Shown here: piece by piece, positions 7,252 to 16,556 of the stretch | How positions within the stretch are numbered: the stretch's first letter is position 1 | How the letters are laid out: the number at the start of each line of letters is the position of its first letter | Origin: Candidatus Woesearchaeota archaeon | Lineage (GTDB): Archaea; Nanobdellota; Nanobdellia; Woesearchaeales; GW2011-AR9 | Direction of reading: 5' to 3' | NCBI GenBank assembly: GCA_018670095.1 | Contig: JABHRR010000014.1 | Coordinates: forward strand, 1-47,094 | Length of the DNA stretch: 47,094 nucleotides | Notes under the pieces: generated by a model | Seen by the model: the letters and a program-made list of their open reading frames with translations, nothing else | Database searches by the model: none | Told to the model about the DNA's origin: nothing | Position numbers and translations under genes: made by a program

Positions 7252-10200
7252 ATGATAAGTAAAAAAAGAGGGGTTACTTTAGTAGTTTTATTTTTGTTTC
7301 TAATAGTTTTAAGTTTATCTGTAATAAGTTTAGAAATTAACGAAAATAAATATTATGTTGCTTATGTAAGTGACAATGATGGTGAAGTTGGGACTTGTGA
7401 GGATCATAATCAAGGAGATATTCAATGGGTTACTTTTGGAAATGTTCCTCATTGTGATAAATATGGTAATTTTTTAGAAGGTGGAAGTTGCGGAGTTATT
7501 GGTAAACATTGGGCAAATGAAAATGAATGTGGTTCGATTAAAATTAGGACTGGAATAATTTTAGAAGCCGAAGAATGGATAGATTGGAATGATGGTAATA
7601 AACATATCTCCTTTAGTCAAAAGGATGATGGGCTAGATTCCGAGTGTATGATGACTGCTCACAATTTTAAGAATACTGAAAGTGCAAAAATATGCGCTGA
7701 TGACAACTATTGGTATGGGTGTGATGGTGAACCTTTTGAAGAGGGTGGAACATTAGACACTATTACCTGGGCAAAAAAGAGTATTTACAAATGTGCCATT
7801 GAAAACGAAGTTCCTATCTGGCAAAAACTCCCCGGCCTAGATTTAGATCATGATACCCATCCAGACCTTGAAGATTGTGAAGATGATCCTAATAATCCTA
7901 ATTTAGAAAGTCCTGCTAATTGTCCAGAAACACCAGGTGAATGTTCATATCCACCAAATTCCCGTTGTGCAATCTGTATTAATCCCGGTGCGCCAGAAGT
8001 TTGTGGCGATGATATCGATAACGATTGTAATCCAGATACTTCCAACGATTGTCATTTAAATGCAGAAGCTTGCCGTGGAGAAATAAATCTTGCTGGAGAT
8101 GTTATTGCTGAAGAAAAAGCTGCGGCAACAATCGCTGCCGGTGGAACTCCCGAAGAAAATCCAAAAAAAGATGTTCCTGAAACTCCTACCAACATTTATG
8201 GCCAATCATTCTCCTGGATAGAAACTGCAGCAGGAGGTTATTGTTGCGGTTATGAAGGAATTGATGATTTAGGTTTAGTTGAAGCAGGTGTTGGAACAAA
8301 CGAAAATAGTAATTATGTTTGTTTAAGTAAAAATCCAGAATTAACTGGTTATAGTGCTGACTCTGCAAAAGTATTCGGAGACCATTGTGGAACTGATTGG
8401 TGTTGGTTAAACGCTAACGAAGTTTCCACAAAATTTAATGTCTTTACAATAAAAAAAACGGGAGACCCTGTTTATGATCTTGTTTCCAATTCTAGAAACT
8501 GGCAAACCTGTAACTCCACTAATTTGGGCCCCATAAAAAATGACCCTTTAGTTGAAGATAGAGATATTGCTAATCGTTTTTATTGTTATCAGGAAGGTGA
8601 ACATTATTCTTGGGCAGAATGTTTTGGCGAGAAAGAACCAAATAATGAAAATGTTAAAGGTAGACACGCTGGAGATGGACTTTATAATTTGTATTTAAGA
8701 GATGCAGTGCCAAATGAAAAAGGAGAAGCAATTGTTTCTGGTTCAGAAATTATCATCAAATCTGATGAGGGTGCTTATCAAGACTTTTATCAAACTTTAA
8801 CAGATAATTCTGTTTATTTTGACTTTTCTGGTTATGATCAGTTAGAATTTTTTGTCCGTTTTACAGATAATGGGGGAAATGTTTTAACTTTTGATACTTT
8901 AACTCTTCCGCTTGGACTTGATTTAATTCTTTTTGGCCCAGATGAGGAACTTTATTTTCAAAAAAATGTTATTGGTAATGTTGCTAATAATATTCAGTTT
9001 GGTGAAGATAATTGGTTGCACATTAAAGTTCCAATTCCAGACAATCTAAAAGCAGTTTCTCATTTGAAAATCACTCCCTCTCCTACAAAGAATCAGTTAA
9101 TGATTAAGAATGTTCAGTTAACTAATCAAGGAACCCAACCATTAATCTGTTCAGGTAAAGATGACATTAGTAGGTCTTCATGGTTAGATTCCTTTGATGA
9201 CGGGAATGTTAACACAAATGTTAATGCTGAAGATATGTGTACATCTCATTACGGTCAAAATGCCTGGCTGGGTGATGCTAATGTCGTCGAAGATCCTTCC
9301 GCCAGTTGTTGTGGTAATGGCGATGCTTCAGGAAATTCAGAATATTATTCTGACGAAAGTAAACCTATTGGCGAAACAAAGTACGGTTGTTGGAATAATC
9401 AACCGATCGCTAATGAACAAACAATTATGGATGTCGAATTTAAAGTTGATTATACAGAAGAAAAGATTACTATTAATTATCCTGGACAACCTTTGATTTT
9501 AAATCTTCTTGCCCATTATTATGTTTGTCCAGATGATGATTTTTCTGGCATGTCAGCTTTATGTGATATTGATGTAATGATTCATTGTCTTGGAGATCAT
9601 ACAATATTTAATCAAGAAACATGTATCGGATTACCTAAAAATAAAGAATATAGTGAGATACGGTGTCCCAAAAATGGTGCTTATGAATATTGCAAAGAGG
9701 ATGATTGGGATGATTGTATAAGTAATGGTGAAATTAAAGAATGTGATTATGTGTCTAGTAATTTAAAAATGATTTATAACACAAATAATCAAAATGAAAA
9801 AATTTCAACGTTAAATAGTCCAAAACTTATAAGTTCTTTAACATATACAGAAGAAGACCATGAAAGATTAAATAAATTTGTTTTAGAAAAAAACAGTGAT
9901 GAGATGATTCCAGATGTCTTTTTCTTCCATCCCTCCTTAGGTAAATCTACAGAACTTTCCATAGAACATTTAAAACAATATGGTACAGTTGATATTTATG
10001 CAGAAACAGATGTAGTAACGGTTAACACACCAACCCCAAACCCAGATTCTCAAACTTTCATCTATCCTTGTAACGCCACTGAATGTCTCTATCCTCTGCC
10101 AGGAATACCTTCAGAAGGAATCACTGTAACTAACTTACATCCAGAACTGTATGAACTTTACTTCGTTACTTTTAATGAAGCTACGCAAAAAACAGATGAA

Positions 10201-12318
10201 CAATTAATCACTCCAGGTAATGATAAAATTGAAGTCACAGCAAATCTTTTAGCAAAAAAGGTTGCTCAACAAGTTGTTTTCATTAGTCCTTTTACTACAG
10301 ACGAACTTCTTAACGAAGATGCGATTGTAGATGAAACCCCTTCCGGATTTTATGGTTGTCAAGCTGCAAGTTATTTAGAAGGTCCTAATAAAATTAATTC
10401 AATAAACAATGGAGGTTACTGTTCAGTTAAAGGAAATTTCTTTTGTGCTCCTTCCGTAACCCATCTAGCAGAAAAAGACAAATACACTACTATCAATTCT
10501 TGGAGTACAGAACCACTTACCAAAGTTGGTTATAAACCAGTTGACTTAGATTTTGAAGAGGTTGAAGATCATTTCGAACAATTATCATTAGAACTTAAAG
10601 ATGAAATATCAATTCTAGCAAAAGAAAGAAACTTCTCAACTAAAGTTCTTCCCGCCAGAAATTTTATTCCTAACGCTGAATTTAAAACTCAAAATAAAAA
10701 ATTACCTCATTGGGAAATTTTTGCCGGTTCTGTTGTTGAACAATCTGAAAAAGGAGATGTAGAAAAGAAATTGCAACAAATCAATCTTCCTGTAGGAAAA
10801 ACTCTGGAAACGGAACGGATTGCCATCCCCAAAGATTCAAATTTAAAATTTTCCCAAAGTGGAACTGCCCCTTATGAAATAAATCTTGTTGATAAAGATG
10901 GCGCCTCTGTTCTAGCTACCGGTAATACCTTCCTCACCAATCAAGCTTCATTCTTGATCATTAAATTTACTGGTCCAGGAATTGTTAAAGAACCTCTCTT
11001 ACAATTAGTAGATTTCTTAGGACCAACAACTTACTCTTACAATCCTGTAGAAGAAATTCAACGTTCCGGTTTAGCTTGTTGTCCACAAGATTATTGTTGG
11101 AATGGTTATGCTTGTATTGAACCCATGAATTTATTCGCAGAGTATACTCAAGTATCTGAACATATTGAAGATGGTAGAAATTATCGTTGTATTGCAGGAG
11201 AATGGAGAAATTCACCAATTAAATGGGATTGGAACGCTGAGAAATGGGGTTTCTGTGACGATAATAAACAATGTTTTGTAACTAAAGATGGCAGTTTAGA
11301 ATCTGAAGCAAACTTTTACGATCAAACTCCTCCAACTACACCCCCAATTTGTGTCGACAACGAAGATTATGTCTTAGACCATTACTGTGAAGAAGGCGAT
11401 TGGAGTAGTAGAACAAAATTCTTAGCTACTAAATTATTAGAGGTAGCAGAAAATAATGATAATTATGTTCTTTATTGTACGGGTTATCAAGATGCTTTGT
11501 TAAATCTTGGTGACGAATTAAGACTTGGCGGTGAAACTCAATTAACAGTAACTAAAGAATCTCCTAATCCTTTAACACCAGCAACTGAAGAAATTGTTTA
11601 CACTTGTTTTGATGCCCTTCCTGATACCCTCTTTAAGACAGAAGAAAATACTTGTGTTAACAACGTTTGCGTTTTAAAGTTCGATAATGGTGCAAAGAGA
11701 GCTTTTGGAACCACCTTAAATAAAGACGTTACTAATCCCGATTCTTTCCTTCATACTTTAAACATTCCTCAAGACCAATATGAAACTATTTGTGCTGGTA
11801 CAGATGACGTTATTCAATGTGATTTGTCAAATACTAATGCAGAAGGCGAACTGTGGTATATTCCAACACTTAACGCGGTAATTTATAGTAAAGAAGGAAT
11901 TCAATTAACTCCTACTATCTTAGATACGGTTGTTGATTGGTTTAAAGACCTTTTTGGAGTTGATGCAGAACTTTCCGGTCAAAATCTTTTTGTTCAAGAA
12001 GCTAAGAATTTCAATGAACTTTACCTATTAAGTAAAGGCGATAAAAAAGCTAAAGTGATTAAAGAAATATTTCCAAAAAATAAAACTATAGTCGCAGAAT
12101 ATGAAAACTTTCAAACCCCGGTTTGTGATTACGTAACTGCTTATAATCAAAACACTTTGTTTGGGCAAGAAGTATTAGAAATTATTTCTGGAATGAAAAA
12201 ATTAGTTTGTACTGTTGATAATACTACTAATATTCAATCAGTAGAGATTGCTGCTGACGATGATGCTTTAGATTTCATCTGGCCACAATTGACTGGAAAG
12301 TTACGGGTAGAAGAATAA
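7252..12318 (+). CDS. Giant secreted Cys-rich surface protein (1688 aa) with MopE-like motif
   Basis: It begins MISKKRG followed by a hydrophobic stretch of about 20 residues, a Sec or class III-like signal. After about residue 30 the chain is polar, rich in Cys, Asp and Asn, and shows no further clear membrane helix, so it is probably secreted and disulfide-bonded. Residues about 196-267 hold an Asp-rich calcium-type segment (DLDHDTHPD, DCEDD) followed by NPGAPEVCGDDIDNDCNPD, which is the MopE-type putative metal-binding motif. The central part (about residues 460-600) looks like a beta-sandwich. Several CCG/CCP-containing Cys clusters recur. I recognise no enzyme domain. It opens the surface-protein block; adhesion or cell-envelope structure is an inference. 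Confidence 0.8.
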   Translation: MISKKRGVTLVVLFLFLIVLSLSVISLEINENKYYVAYVSDNDGEVGTCEDHNQGDIQWVTFGNVPHCDKYGNFLEGGSCGVIGKHWANENECGSIKIRTGIILEAEEWIDWNDGNKHISFSQKDDGLDSECMMTAHNFKNTESAKICADDNYWYGCDGEPFEEGGTLDTITWAKKSIYKCAIENEVPIWQKLPGLDLDHDTHPDLEDCEDDPNNPNLESPANCPETPGECSYPPNSRCAICINPGAPEVCGDDIDNDCNPDTSNDCHLNAEACRGEINLAGDVIAEEKAAATIAAGGTPEENPKKDVPETPTNIYGQSFSWIETAAGGYCCGYEGIDDLGLVEAGVGTNENSNYVCLSKNPELTGYSADSAKVFGDHCGTDWCWLNANEVSTKFNVFTIKKTGDPVYDLVSNSRNWQTCNSTNLGPIKNDPLVEDRDIANRFYCYQEGEHYSWAECFGEKEPNNENVKGRHAGDGLYNLYLRDAVPNEKGEAIVSGSEIIIKSDEGAYQDFYQTLTDNSVYFDFSGYDQLEFFVRFTDNGGNVLTFDTLTLPLGLDLILFGPDEELYFQKNVIGNVANNIQFGEDNWLHIKVPIPDNLKAVSHLKITPSPTKNQLMIKNVQLTNQGTQPLICSGKDDISRSSWLDSFDDGNVNTNVNAEDMCTSHYGQNAWLGDANVVEDPSASCCGNGDASGNSEYYSDESKPIGETKYGCWNNQPIANEQTIMDVEFKVDYTEEKITINYPGQPLILNLLAHYYVCPDDDFSGMSALCDIDVMIHCLGDHTIFNQETCIGLPKNKEYSEIRCPKNGAYEYCKEDDWDDCISNGEIKECDYVSSNLKMIYNTNNQNEKISTLNSPKLISSLTYTEEDHERLNKFVLEKNSDEMIPDVFFFHPSLGKSTELSIEHLKQYGTVDIYAETDVVTVNTPTPNPDSQTFIYPCNATECLYPLPGIPSEGITVTNLHPELYELYFVTFNEATQKTDEQLITPGNDKIEVTANLLAKKVAQQVVFISPFTTDELLNEDAIVDETPSGFYGCQAASYLEGPNKINSINNGGYCSVKGNFFCAPSVTHLAEKDKYTTINSWSTEPLTKVGYKPVDLDFEEVEDHFEQLSLELKDEISILAKERNFSTKVLPARNFIPNAEFKTQNKKLPHWEIFAGSVVEQSEKGDVEKKLQQINLPVGKTLETERIAIPKDSNLKFSQSGTAPYEINLVDKDGASVLATGNTFLTNQASFLIIKFTGPGIVKEPLLQLVDFLGPTTYSYNPVEEIQRSGLACCPQDYCWNGYACIEPMNLFAEYTQVSEHIEDGRNYRCIAGEWRNSPIKWDWNAEKWGFCDDNKQCFVTKDGSLESEANFYDQTPPTTPPICVDNEDYVLDHYCEEGDWSSRTKFLATKLLEVAENNDNYVLYCTGYQDALLNLGDELRLGGETQLTVTKESPNPLTPATEEIVYTCFDALPDTLFKTEENTCVNNVCVLKFDNGAKRAFGTTLNKDVTNPDSFLHTLNIPQDQYETICAGTDDVIQCDLSNTNAEGELWYIPTLNAVIYSKEGIQLTPTILDTVVDWFKDLFGVDAELSGQNLFVQEAKNFNELYLLSKGDKKAKVIKEIFPKNKTIVAEYENFQTPVCDYVTAYNQNTLFGQEVLEIISGMKKLVCTVDNTTNIQSVEIAADDDALDFIWPQLTGKLRVEE

Positions 12319-12359
12319 ACACAAACATTAGCTCATATTCTACATATAAGAGAATAAGT

Positions 12360-12367
12360 TTTATAAG
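12360..12367 (+). promoter_or_regulatory. TATA-like box for the 824-aa pilin-like gene
   Basis: TTTATAAG 33 bases before the ATG at 12393, in the 74-base gap after the first giant gene. It suggests a separate transcript for the genes from 12393. Confidence 0.45.
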
Positions 12368-12392
12368 TTACTTAATTATTATTTCTATTATC

Positions 12393-14867
12393 ATGGTAAA
12401 AAAGAGGTTAGATCAAAGTAGAAAGGGTCAGATCACTGTTTTCATTATTTTGGGTTTACTTCTTTTATTCATTTTCGTGATTACTATAAAATTAGCTAGT
12501 GATGTAAAACTATCTGATCTTGAAGCCGAAAAAGAAAAAGTTGTTTCTAAAAATTTCAAAAAGGAAGCTTTACGAATCTACGTTGAGGATTGTTTAAATG
12601 ATGCTCTAGAGGAGGGTTTAGTTCTTATTGGTAAACAAGGTCGATTATGGCAAGATCAACCAGGCGGAACTAAACCATTTGTTGAAAGCATCACTGGAGT
12701 AACTTACCAACCGGGAGAAAGAATTTTTTACGGAATCAGTAATGAAAATTATGCTCAACATCCTAATGCTTATCCTTGTGAAAATGATTCCTATTCACCA
12801 GAATTTTGCCAATACCAGTATCCTAATACTTCTATCGGTTTCGGTTCTCGGGAGATAAAAACAAGTACTATTGAAGGTGATTTACGACAATATTTGATTA
12901 ATCGGACAATTTTTTGTGTAAAAAATTTCACCGAATCAGAAATTTCTAATAAAGCAAAAATTGAAGATACCCTTATTAATTTAAAACTTGACTTTACTAA
13001 TGATGGAATTAATGTTAATGTTGAATATCCTTTAAAATTATCTTTGGGTAAAGAAGAATTTTTTCAGCTTTCTCAATTTGATTTCTTTTACCCCACTAAG
13101 TTTAATATTTTGTTAGATGCCGCAGTTGCCAGACCAATTTTTTATGATTGGAAATTTGTAGATTTTCTTTACACTAAAGATACTCTAGAACTATCTAATT
13201 TTGATTACGTTAGTACTTCTGATAGTTGTGACCCTCTTGAAGATAACGATAATTTGTTTGTATGTAAAGGGACTTTATTGTATGATAAATATAAATCATT
13301 AGCTATTGAGATGGAAGAACTTCCCCTTCCTAATGGCGATACTATTTTAACTTTCAAATCTCCAGAAGTTCTTAATTTGCCTGAACCTTACGAATTCAGA
13401 TTTGCTATTCAGAATCGACCTCCTGCTTTAGATTATGTCAACCAATTAGCTTGTATTGTTGAAGATGATCCTGAAACACTGGATATAGACGAATCAATTA
13501 ATAGTTACGATTATTTGGTTGTTCCTGGCCACCAAAATTACGGAAAGATTGACATTACTTTGAATGTTTTAGATGCCGATGGTGATGAGATTGTTGATTA
13601 TTCTTTTGAATCAGAATTAACAAATGAAAATACCGATGATCCAAAAAAGTTTACCATTGATGATGTGAATTTACCAGCAAAAATATATGAAATAAAAGCA
13701 ACAGCAACCGACGAACACCAATTAAGTGATTGGCAAGACGTTAGAGTTTTGGTTGATACGTCTCTAGACGGAAGCATGGATATTTGGTATCCATATGAGA
13801 TTGAAGATGCAGAAGGAAATGTTGTTTCTTATTCAGAATTAGTAGATAATTTTATTTCTTTAGAAGATCCAGTCTTTGTAAATATAACTTATCCGGAAGA
13901 TTCAGTTGTTGGTAAGGTTCCAAAAGCTCAATTGGATTATTCTGTTAATGATGAAAATGTTTTTTTGGAAAATTTAATTAAACCAGTTACTTTATTTGAA
14001 GATGCTTGTTATAATTTCCCTTATGGGTCTAATAATTTTTGTAATCCTTCTTCTTACTTTTTAGAATATGAACCTAGTTTTGATCAATTTGTCATTGAAG
14101 AATTTGGTGAAGTCGGTTCCGCAGGAAAATTTAAACTTTCACTTTCACAAGATTATTGTTTTAATACTATCGAGAATCCTCAAGAGGTTGAGGTTACAGT
14201 TGTTCAATGTATCCCGCACGTTAATCCAACTCATCCTTATGCTTCCCCTTATCATGAAACAACTTATGGATTAACCACAACAGGAACAACTGATTTTGCT
14301 AATCCTCTTGCTGATGAACCAATCAGTCCATTCTTAGCAACTCATTCTTGCTGCGATGATTTTACTTTTGCAAATGAAGATCAAGAATGTTACTCGGGAG
14401 AAGAAGAATTAGGTTGCTTTGGTACTAAAGATAATCCTGATGAAGTAGGTTCTATTTTATCTAAAAGAGTTTTCAAAGCTTATTGTTCAGGAACAAGAGG
14501 AAATCTTTGTGGTAATGATTATAAAGATGGAAATGTAGTTGAATCCCATGAAAATAAATGTGGTAATAAAAATACAAATCCAAACTGTAATAAAGTTGCT
14601 CCAAAATGTTATGACCAAGATCCATACTATTATGAAACTGGACCAAACGGTTTCTGGTGTCAAGGCGATTATGGTTGTGGTGAGAATAATGTTGCCTGTA
14701 CCACAGAAATTGTTAGTCCTACCAGTTTAGGTTTAGCAGAACTCTCCGGACAATTTGTTTGTGATTGTTCACATCCAGATGCAGAAGAAAATAACAGATG
14801 TTGGATTTTAGAAAACGGAGATGAAGGAACTTGTCAAGGGGGAACTTGTAAAATAGAAGATGAATAA
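12393..14867 (+). CDS. Pilin-like surface protein with large ectodomain (824 aa)
   Basis: The N-terminus reads SRKGQITVFIILGLLLLFIF. K-G-Q followed by one long hydrophobic helix is the class III signal pattern cut by archaeal prepilin peptidases between G and Q. The remaining 780 residues are extracellular by prediction: a first part rich in aromatic and polar residues with a few Cys, an Ig-like beta region (about 360-460, DITLNVLDADGDEIVDYSF), and a Cys-rich C-terminus (about 640-824, beginning HSCCDD). Ordinary archaeal pilins have about 120-250 residues, so this is a pilin-anchored adhesin-like protein. Its stop overlaps the next start (ATGAATAA, 8 bases). Confidence 0.75.
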   Translation: MVKKRLDQSRKGQITVFIILGLLLLFIFVITIKLASDVKLSDLEAEKEKVVSKNFKKEALRIYVEDCLNDALEEGLVLIGKQGRLWQDQPGGTKPFVESITGVTYQPGERIFYGISNENYAQHPNAYPCENDSYSPEFCQYQYPNTSIGFGSREIKTSTIEGDLRQYLINRTIFCVKNFTESEISNKAKIEDTLINLKLDFTNDGINVNVEYPLKLSLGKEEFFQLSQFDFFYPTKFNILLDAAVARPIFYDWKFVDFLYTKDTLELSNFDYVSTSDSCDPLEDNDNLFVCKGTLLYDKYKSLAIEMEELPLPNGDTILTFKSPEVLNLPEPYEFRFAIQNRPPALDYVNQLACIVEDDPETLDIDESINSYDYLVVPGHQNYGKIDITLNVLDADGDEIVDYSFESELTNENTDDPKKFTIDDVNLPAKIYEIKATATDEHQLSDWQDVRVLVDTSLDGSMDIWYPYEIEDAEGNVVSYSELVDNFISLEDPVFVNITYPEDSVVGKVPKAQLDYSVNDENVFLENLIKPVTLFEDACYNFPYGSNNFCNPSSYFLEYEPSFDQFVIEEFGEVGSAGKFKLSLSQDYCFNTIENPQEVEVTVVQCIPHVNPTHPYASPYHETTYGLTTTGTTDFANPLADEPISPFLATHSCCDDFTFANEDQECYSGEEELGCFGTKDNPDEVGSILSKRVFKAYCSGTRGNLCGNDYKDGNVVESHENKCGNKNTNPNCNKVAPKCYDQDPYYYETGPNGFWCQGDYGCGENNVACTTEIVSPTSLGLAELSGQFVCDCSHPDAEENNRCWILENGDEGTCQGGTCKIEDE

Positions 14868-15930
14868 GACAATAACAATAATGACATTAACTTTTCTTCT
14901 ATTGATCAATCTAGCTTTGGCCCAATCAGGCTGTTTTCTTTATTCCGATAGTCCTTTTTATTGTTCAGATTTAAGTATTGAAGAAGCGGAAACTGAATGT
15001 TTCTTTTACGATGATTGTGTTTTAGAAGAATCTTTCTTCTTAGAAGAAAGTTGTAATGATAAACAATTATTTACTGAATGTAAAGTTGTTTTCTGTAAAG
15101 ATACTTGTACAGAACAATTGTTAAGTCAATGTGAAGCTGGTCCTGTTCCTGCTGGAGAAGAAGAGTTGTGGTGTGTTAAAGGCGGCTGTTGCCAATTTGA
15201 AGATTATTGTCAATATAAAACTAGTGAAGGTCTTTGTGAAATTGAAGCAACCAATAATGATTTTCAAGACTTTTCATTTACCGAATCTCCTGAAGAAGAA
15301 TGCTTAGAATCTTGTTTACAACCTCAAGTAATTGAAACTGATATCATTGAAAATATTTCAAACATTAATGAAAACATTACCAAAATAGAAGATGATTCTT
15401 CAAATAAAGTTTTCTTTTGGCTTTTCCTCTTGATGTTTGCTATTATTGTGATTATGATTATTCACCATTTTTACCATTTCCAATATTTTAAGAAAAATTT
15501 TTGGAATAAAGTAAAACATCTTTTTACTAAGAAGAAAGAAATAATTAAAACAAAAGAAGAATTAAAATGGTACTCACCTAACTTTTCCAATCCTCTTTTA
15601 AGAAAAGAAATTAAATCAATGAAACAAAAAAGAGAACACAAAATTAAACAAAGAAATCGAGAAGATTATTTAGCTGCTGTTGGTTTAATTCCTAAAAAAA
15701 TAACTAAAGACGAATTCTCAAAATTAAGACAAGTAGTCAGTGCCCATCAAAGAAAAAATAAGTATCATCCAGAACCGAAAAAAGAATATTTCCATAATCT
15801 TGAACAAGTTGTTGAAAAGATTAAAGAACGGGAAGAAAATTTCAGAGAAAGATTAACCCACCCTAAAAAATTTAAAGAAAAGAAAGATGTTGATGAACTA
15901 ATTGCTCGATTAAGAAAAATAGCTAAATAA
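14860..15930 (+). CDS. Cys-rich single-pass membrane protein with basic cytoplasmic tail (356 aa)
   Basis: Signal peptide 1-21 (LLLINLALAQ). A Cys-rich ectodomain (22-180) begins SGCFLYSDSPFYC and contains GGCCQFEDYC. One membrane helix (about 183-207) is followed by a strongly basic cytoplasmic tail of about 150 residues, partly coiled-coil-like. The ectodomain is homologous to residues 29-140 of the 2126-residue protein at 19984 (SGCYVYPEASEDLYC..., SPGCCKIVGKDFC). That protein has the same order of signal, ectodomain, helix and basic tail, so this is a minimal version of the giant. It overlaps the preceding gene and must be co-transcribed with it. Function unknown; a membrane anchor or receptor for the surface assembly is a guess. 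Confidence 0.75.
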   Translation: MNKTITIMTLTFLLLINLALAQSGCFLYSDSPFYCSDLSIEEAETECFFYDDCVLEESFFLEESCNDKQLFTECKVVFCKDTCTEQLLSQCEAGPVPAGEEELWCVKGGCCQFEDYCQYKTSEGLCEIEATNNDFQDFSFTESPEEECLESCLQPQVIETDIIENISNINENITKIEDDSSNKVFFWLFLLMFAIIVIMIIHHFYHFQYFKKNFWNKVKHLFTKKKEIIKTKEELKWYSPNFSNPLLRKEIKSMKQKREHKIKQRNREDYLAAVGLIPKKITKDEFSKLRQVVSAHQRKNKYHPEPKKEYFHNLEQVVEKIKEREENFRERLTHPKKFKEKKDVDELIARLRKIAK

Positions 15931-15941
15931 TTATAGTAATA

Positions 15942-15949
15942 TTTATAAA
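15942..15949 (+). promoter_or_regulatory. TATA box for the lipoprotein trio
   Basis: TTTATAAA 54 bases before the ATG at 15996. A G-rich stretch (GGGGGAT at about 15981-15987) nearer the gene may act as a weak ribosome-binding site. Confidence 0.5.
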
Positions 15950-15995
15950 GTTTTTACTATTTAATAGTCATACTTATTAACGGGGGATTTTTATA

Positions 15996-16553
15996 ATGAA
16001 ATTAGAACAAATTACTAATCATACATTTAAACAAAAACAATCAACATTCAATAGATTTCTAACAGGAGTTTCCAAAAGATTATTTTATGTTGCTGTACCT
16101 ATGGTTCTTGCTACTGGTGTTGCAGATTTGCTATCTTCCTGCGGCAGTGAAGATAATAACGAACCACAGACGTATGGTTGTATTTCAGATAGTGAATGTA
16201 AGGTGGATAGAATTTGTGTTAAAGGAGAATGTGTTCCTTCCACAAACAATAACAATAATAACAATTATACTCCTGAAGATGATCTTTACATTCCTTCAGA
16301 TAATGATGTTTATACCTCTTCAAATAATGACGTTTCTCATTCAGATGTTAATTTTTCTCCAGACAGTTATTCTAACTATCAAGATTATTATTCTCAAGAT
16401 GTAAGTTCTCCTCTTGACTTAGATGGTGGGGGTCTTCCTCAATCCGAGATTTGTGAGTGGTATTGTGACGATGGAAAATGTATTCCAAGCTGGTGGGTTT
16501 GTGATGAGATTCAAGATTGTAAAGGTAATGAAGACGAAAAAAATTGTCCTTAG
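15996..16553 (+). CDS. Putative lipoprotein with LDL-receptor class A module (185 aa)
   Basis: It starts MKLEQITNHTFK, a leader shared with the two following genes. A hydrophobic segment ends in a lipobox-like LSSC (Cys 49). The mature part has a short four-Cys motif (GCISDSECKVDRICVKGECV), an Asn/Ser/Asp-rich low-complexity linker (about 75-145), and a C-terminal LDL-receptor class A module at about 153-184 (CEWYCDDGKCIPSWWVC, then DCKGNEDEKNC). That module has all six Cys and the acidic calcium-binding residues. LDLa modules are extracellular ligand-binding units, common in animals and rare in prokaryotes. It is the first of three tandem paralogous lipoproteins; the next starts 3 bases after the stop. 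Confidence 0.75.
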   Translation: MKLEQITNHTFKQKQSTFNRFLTGVSKRLFYVAVPMVLATGVADLLSSCGSEDNNEPQTYGCISDSECKVDRICVKGECVPSTNNNNNNNYTPEDDLYIPSDNDVYTSSNNDVSHSDVNFSPDSYSNYQDYYSQDVSSPLDLDGGGLPQSEICEWYCDDGKCIPSWWVCDEIQDCKGNEDEKNCP

Positions 16554-16556
16554 ATT

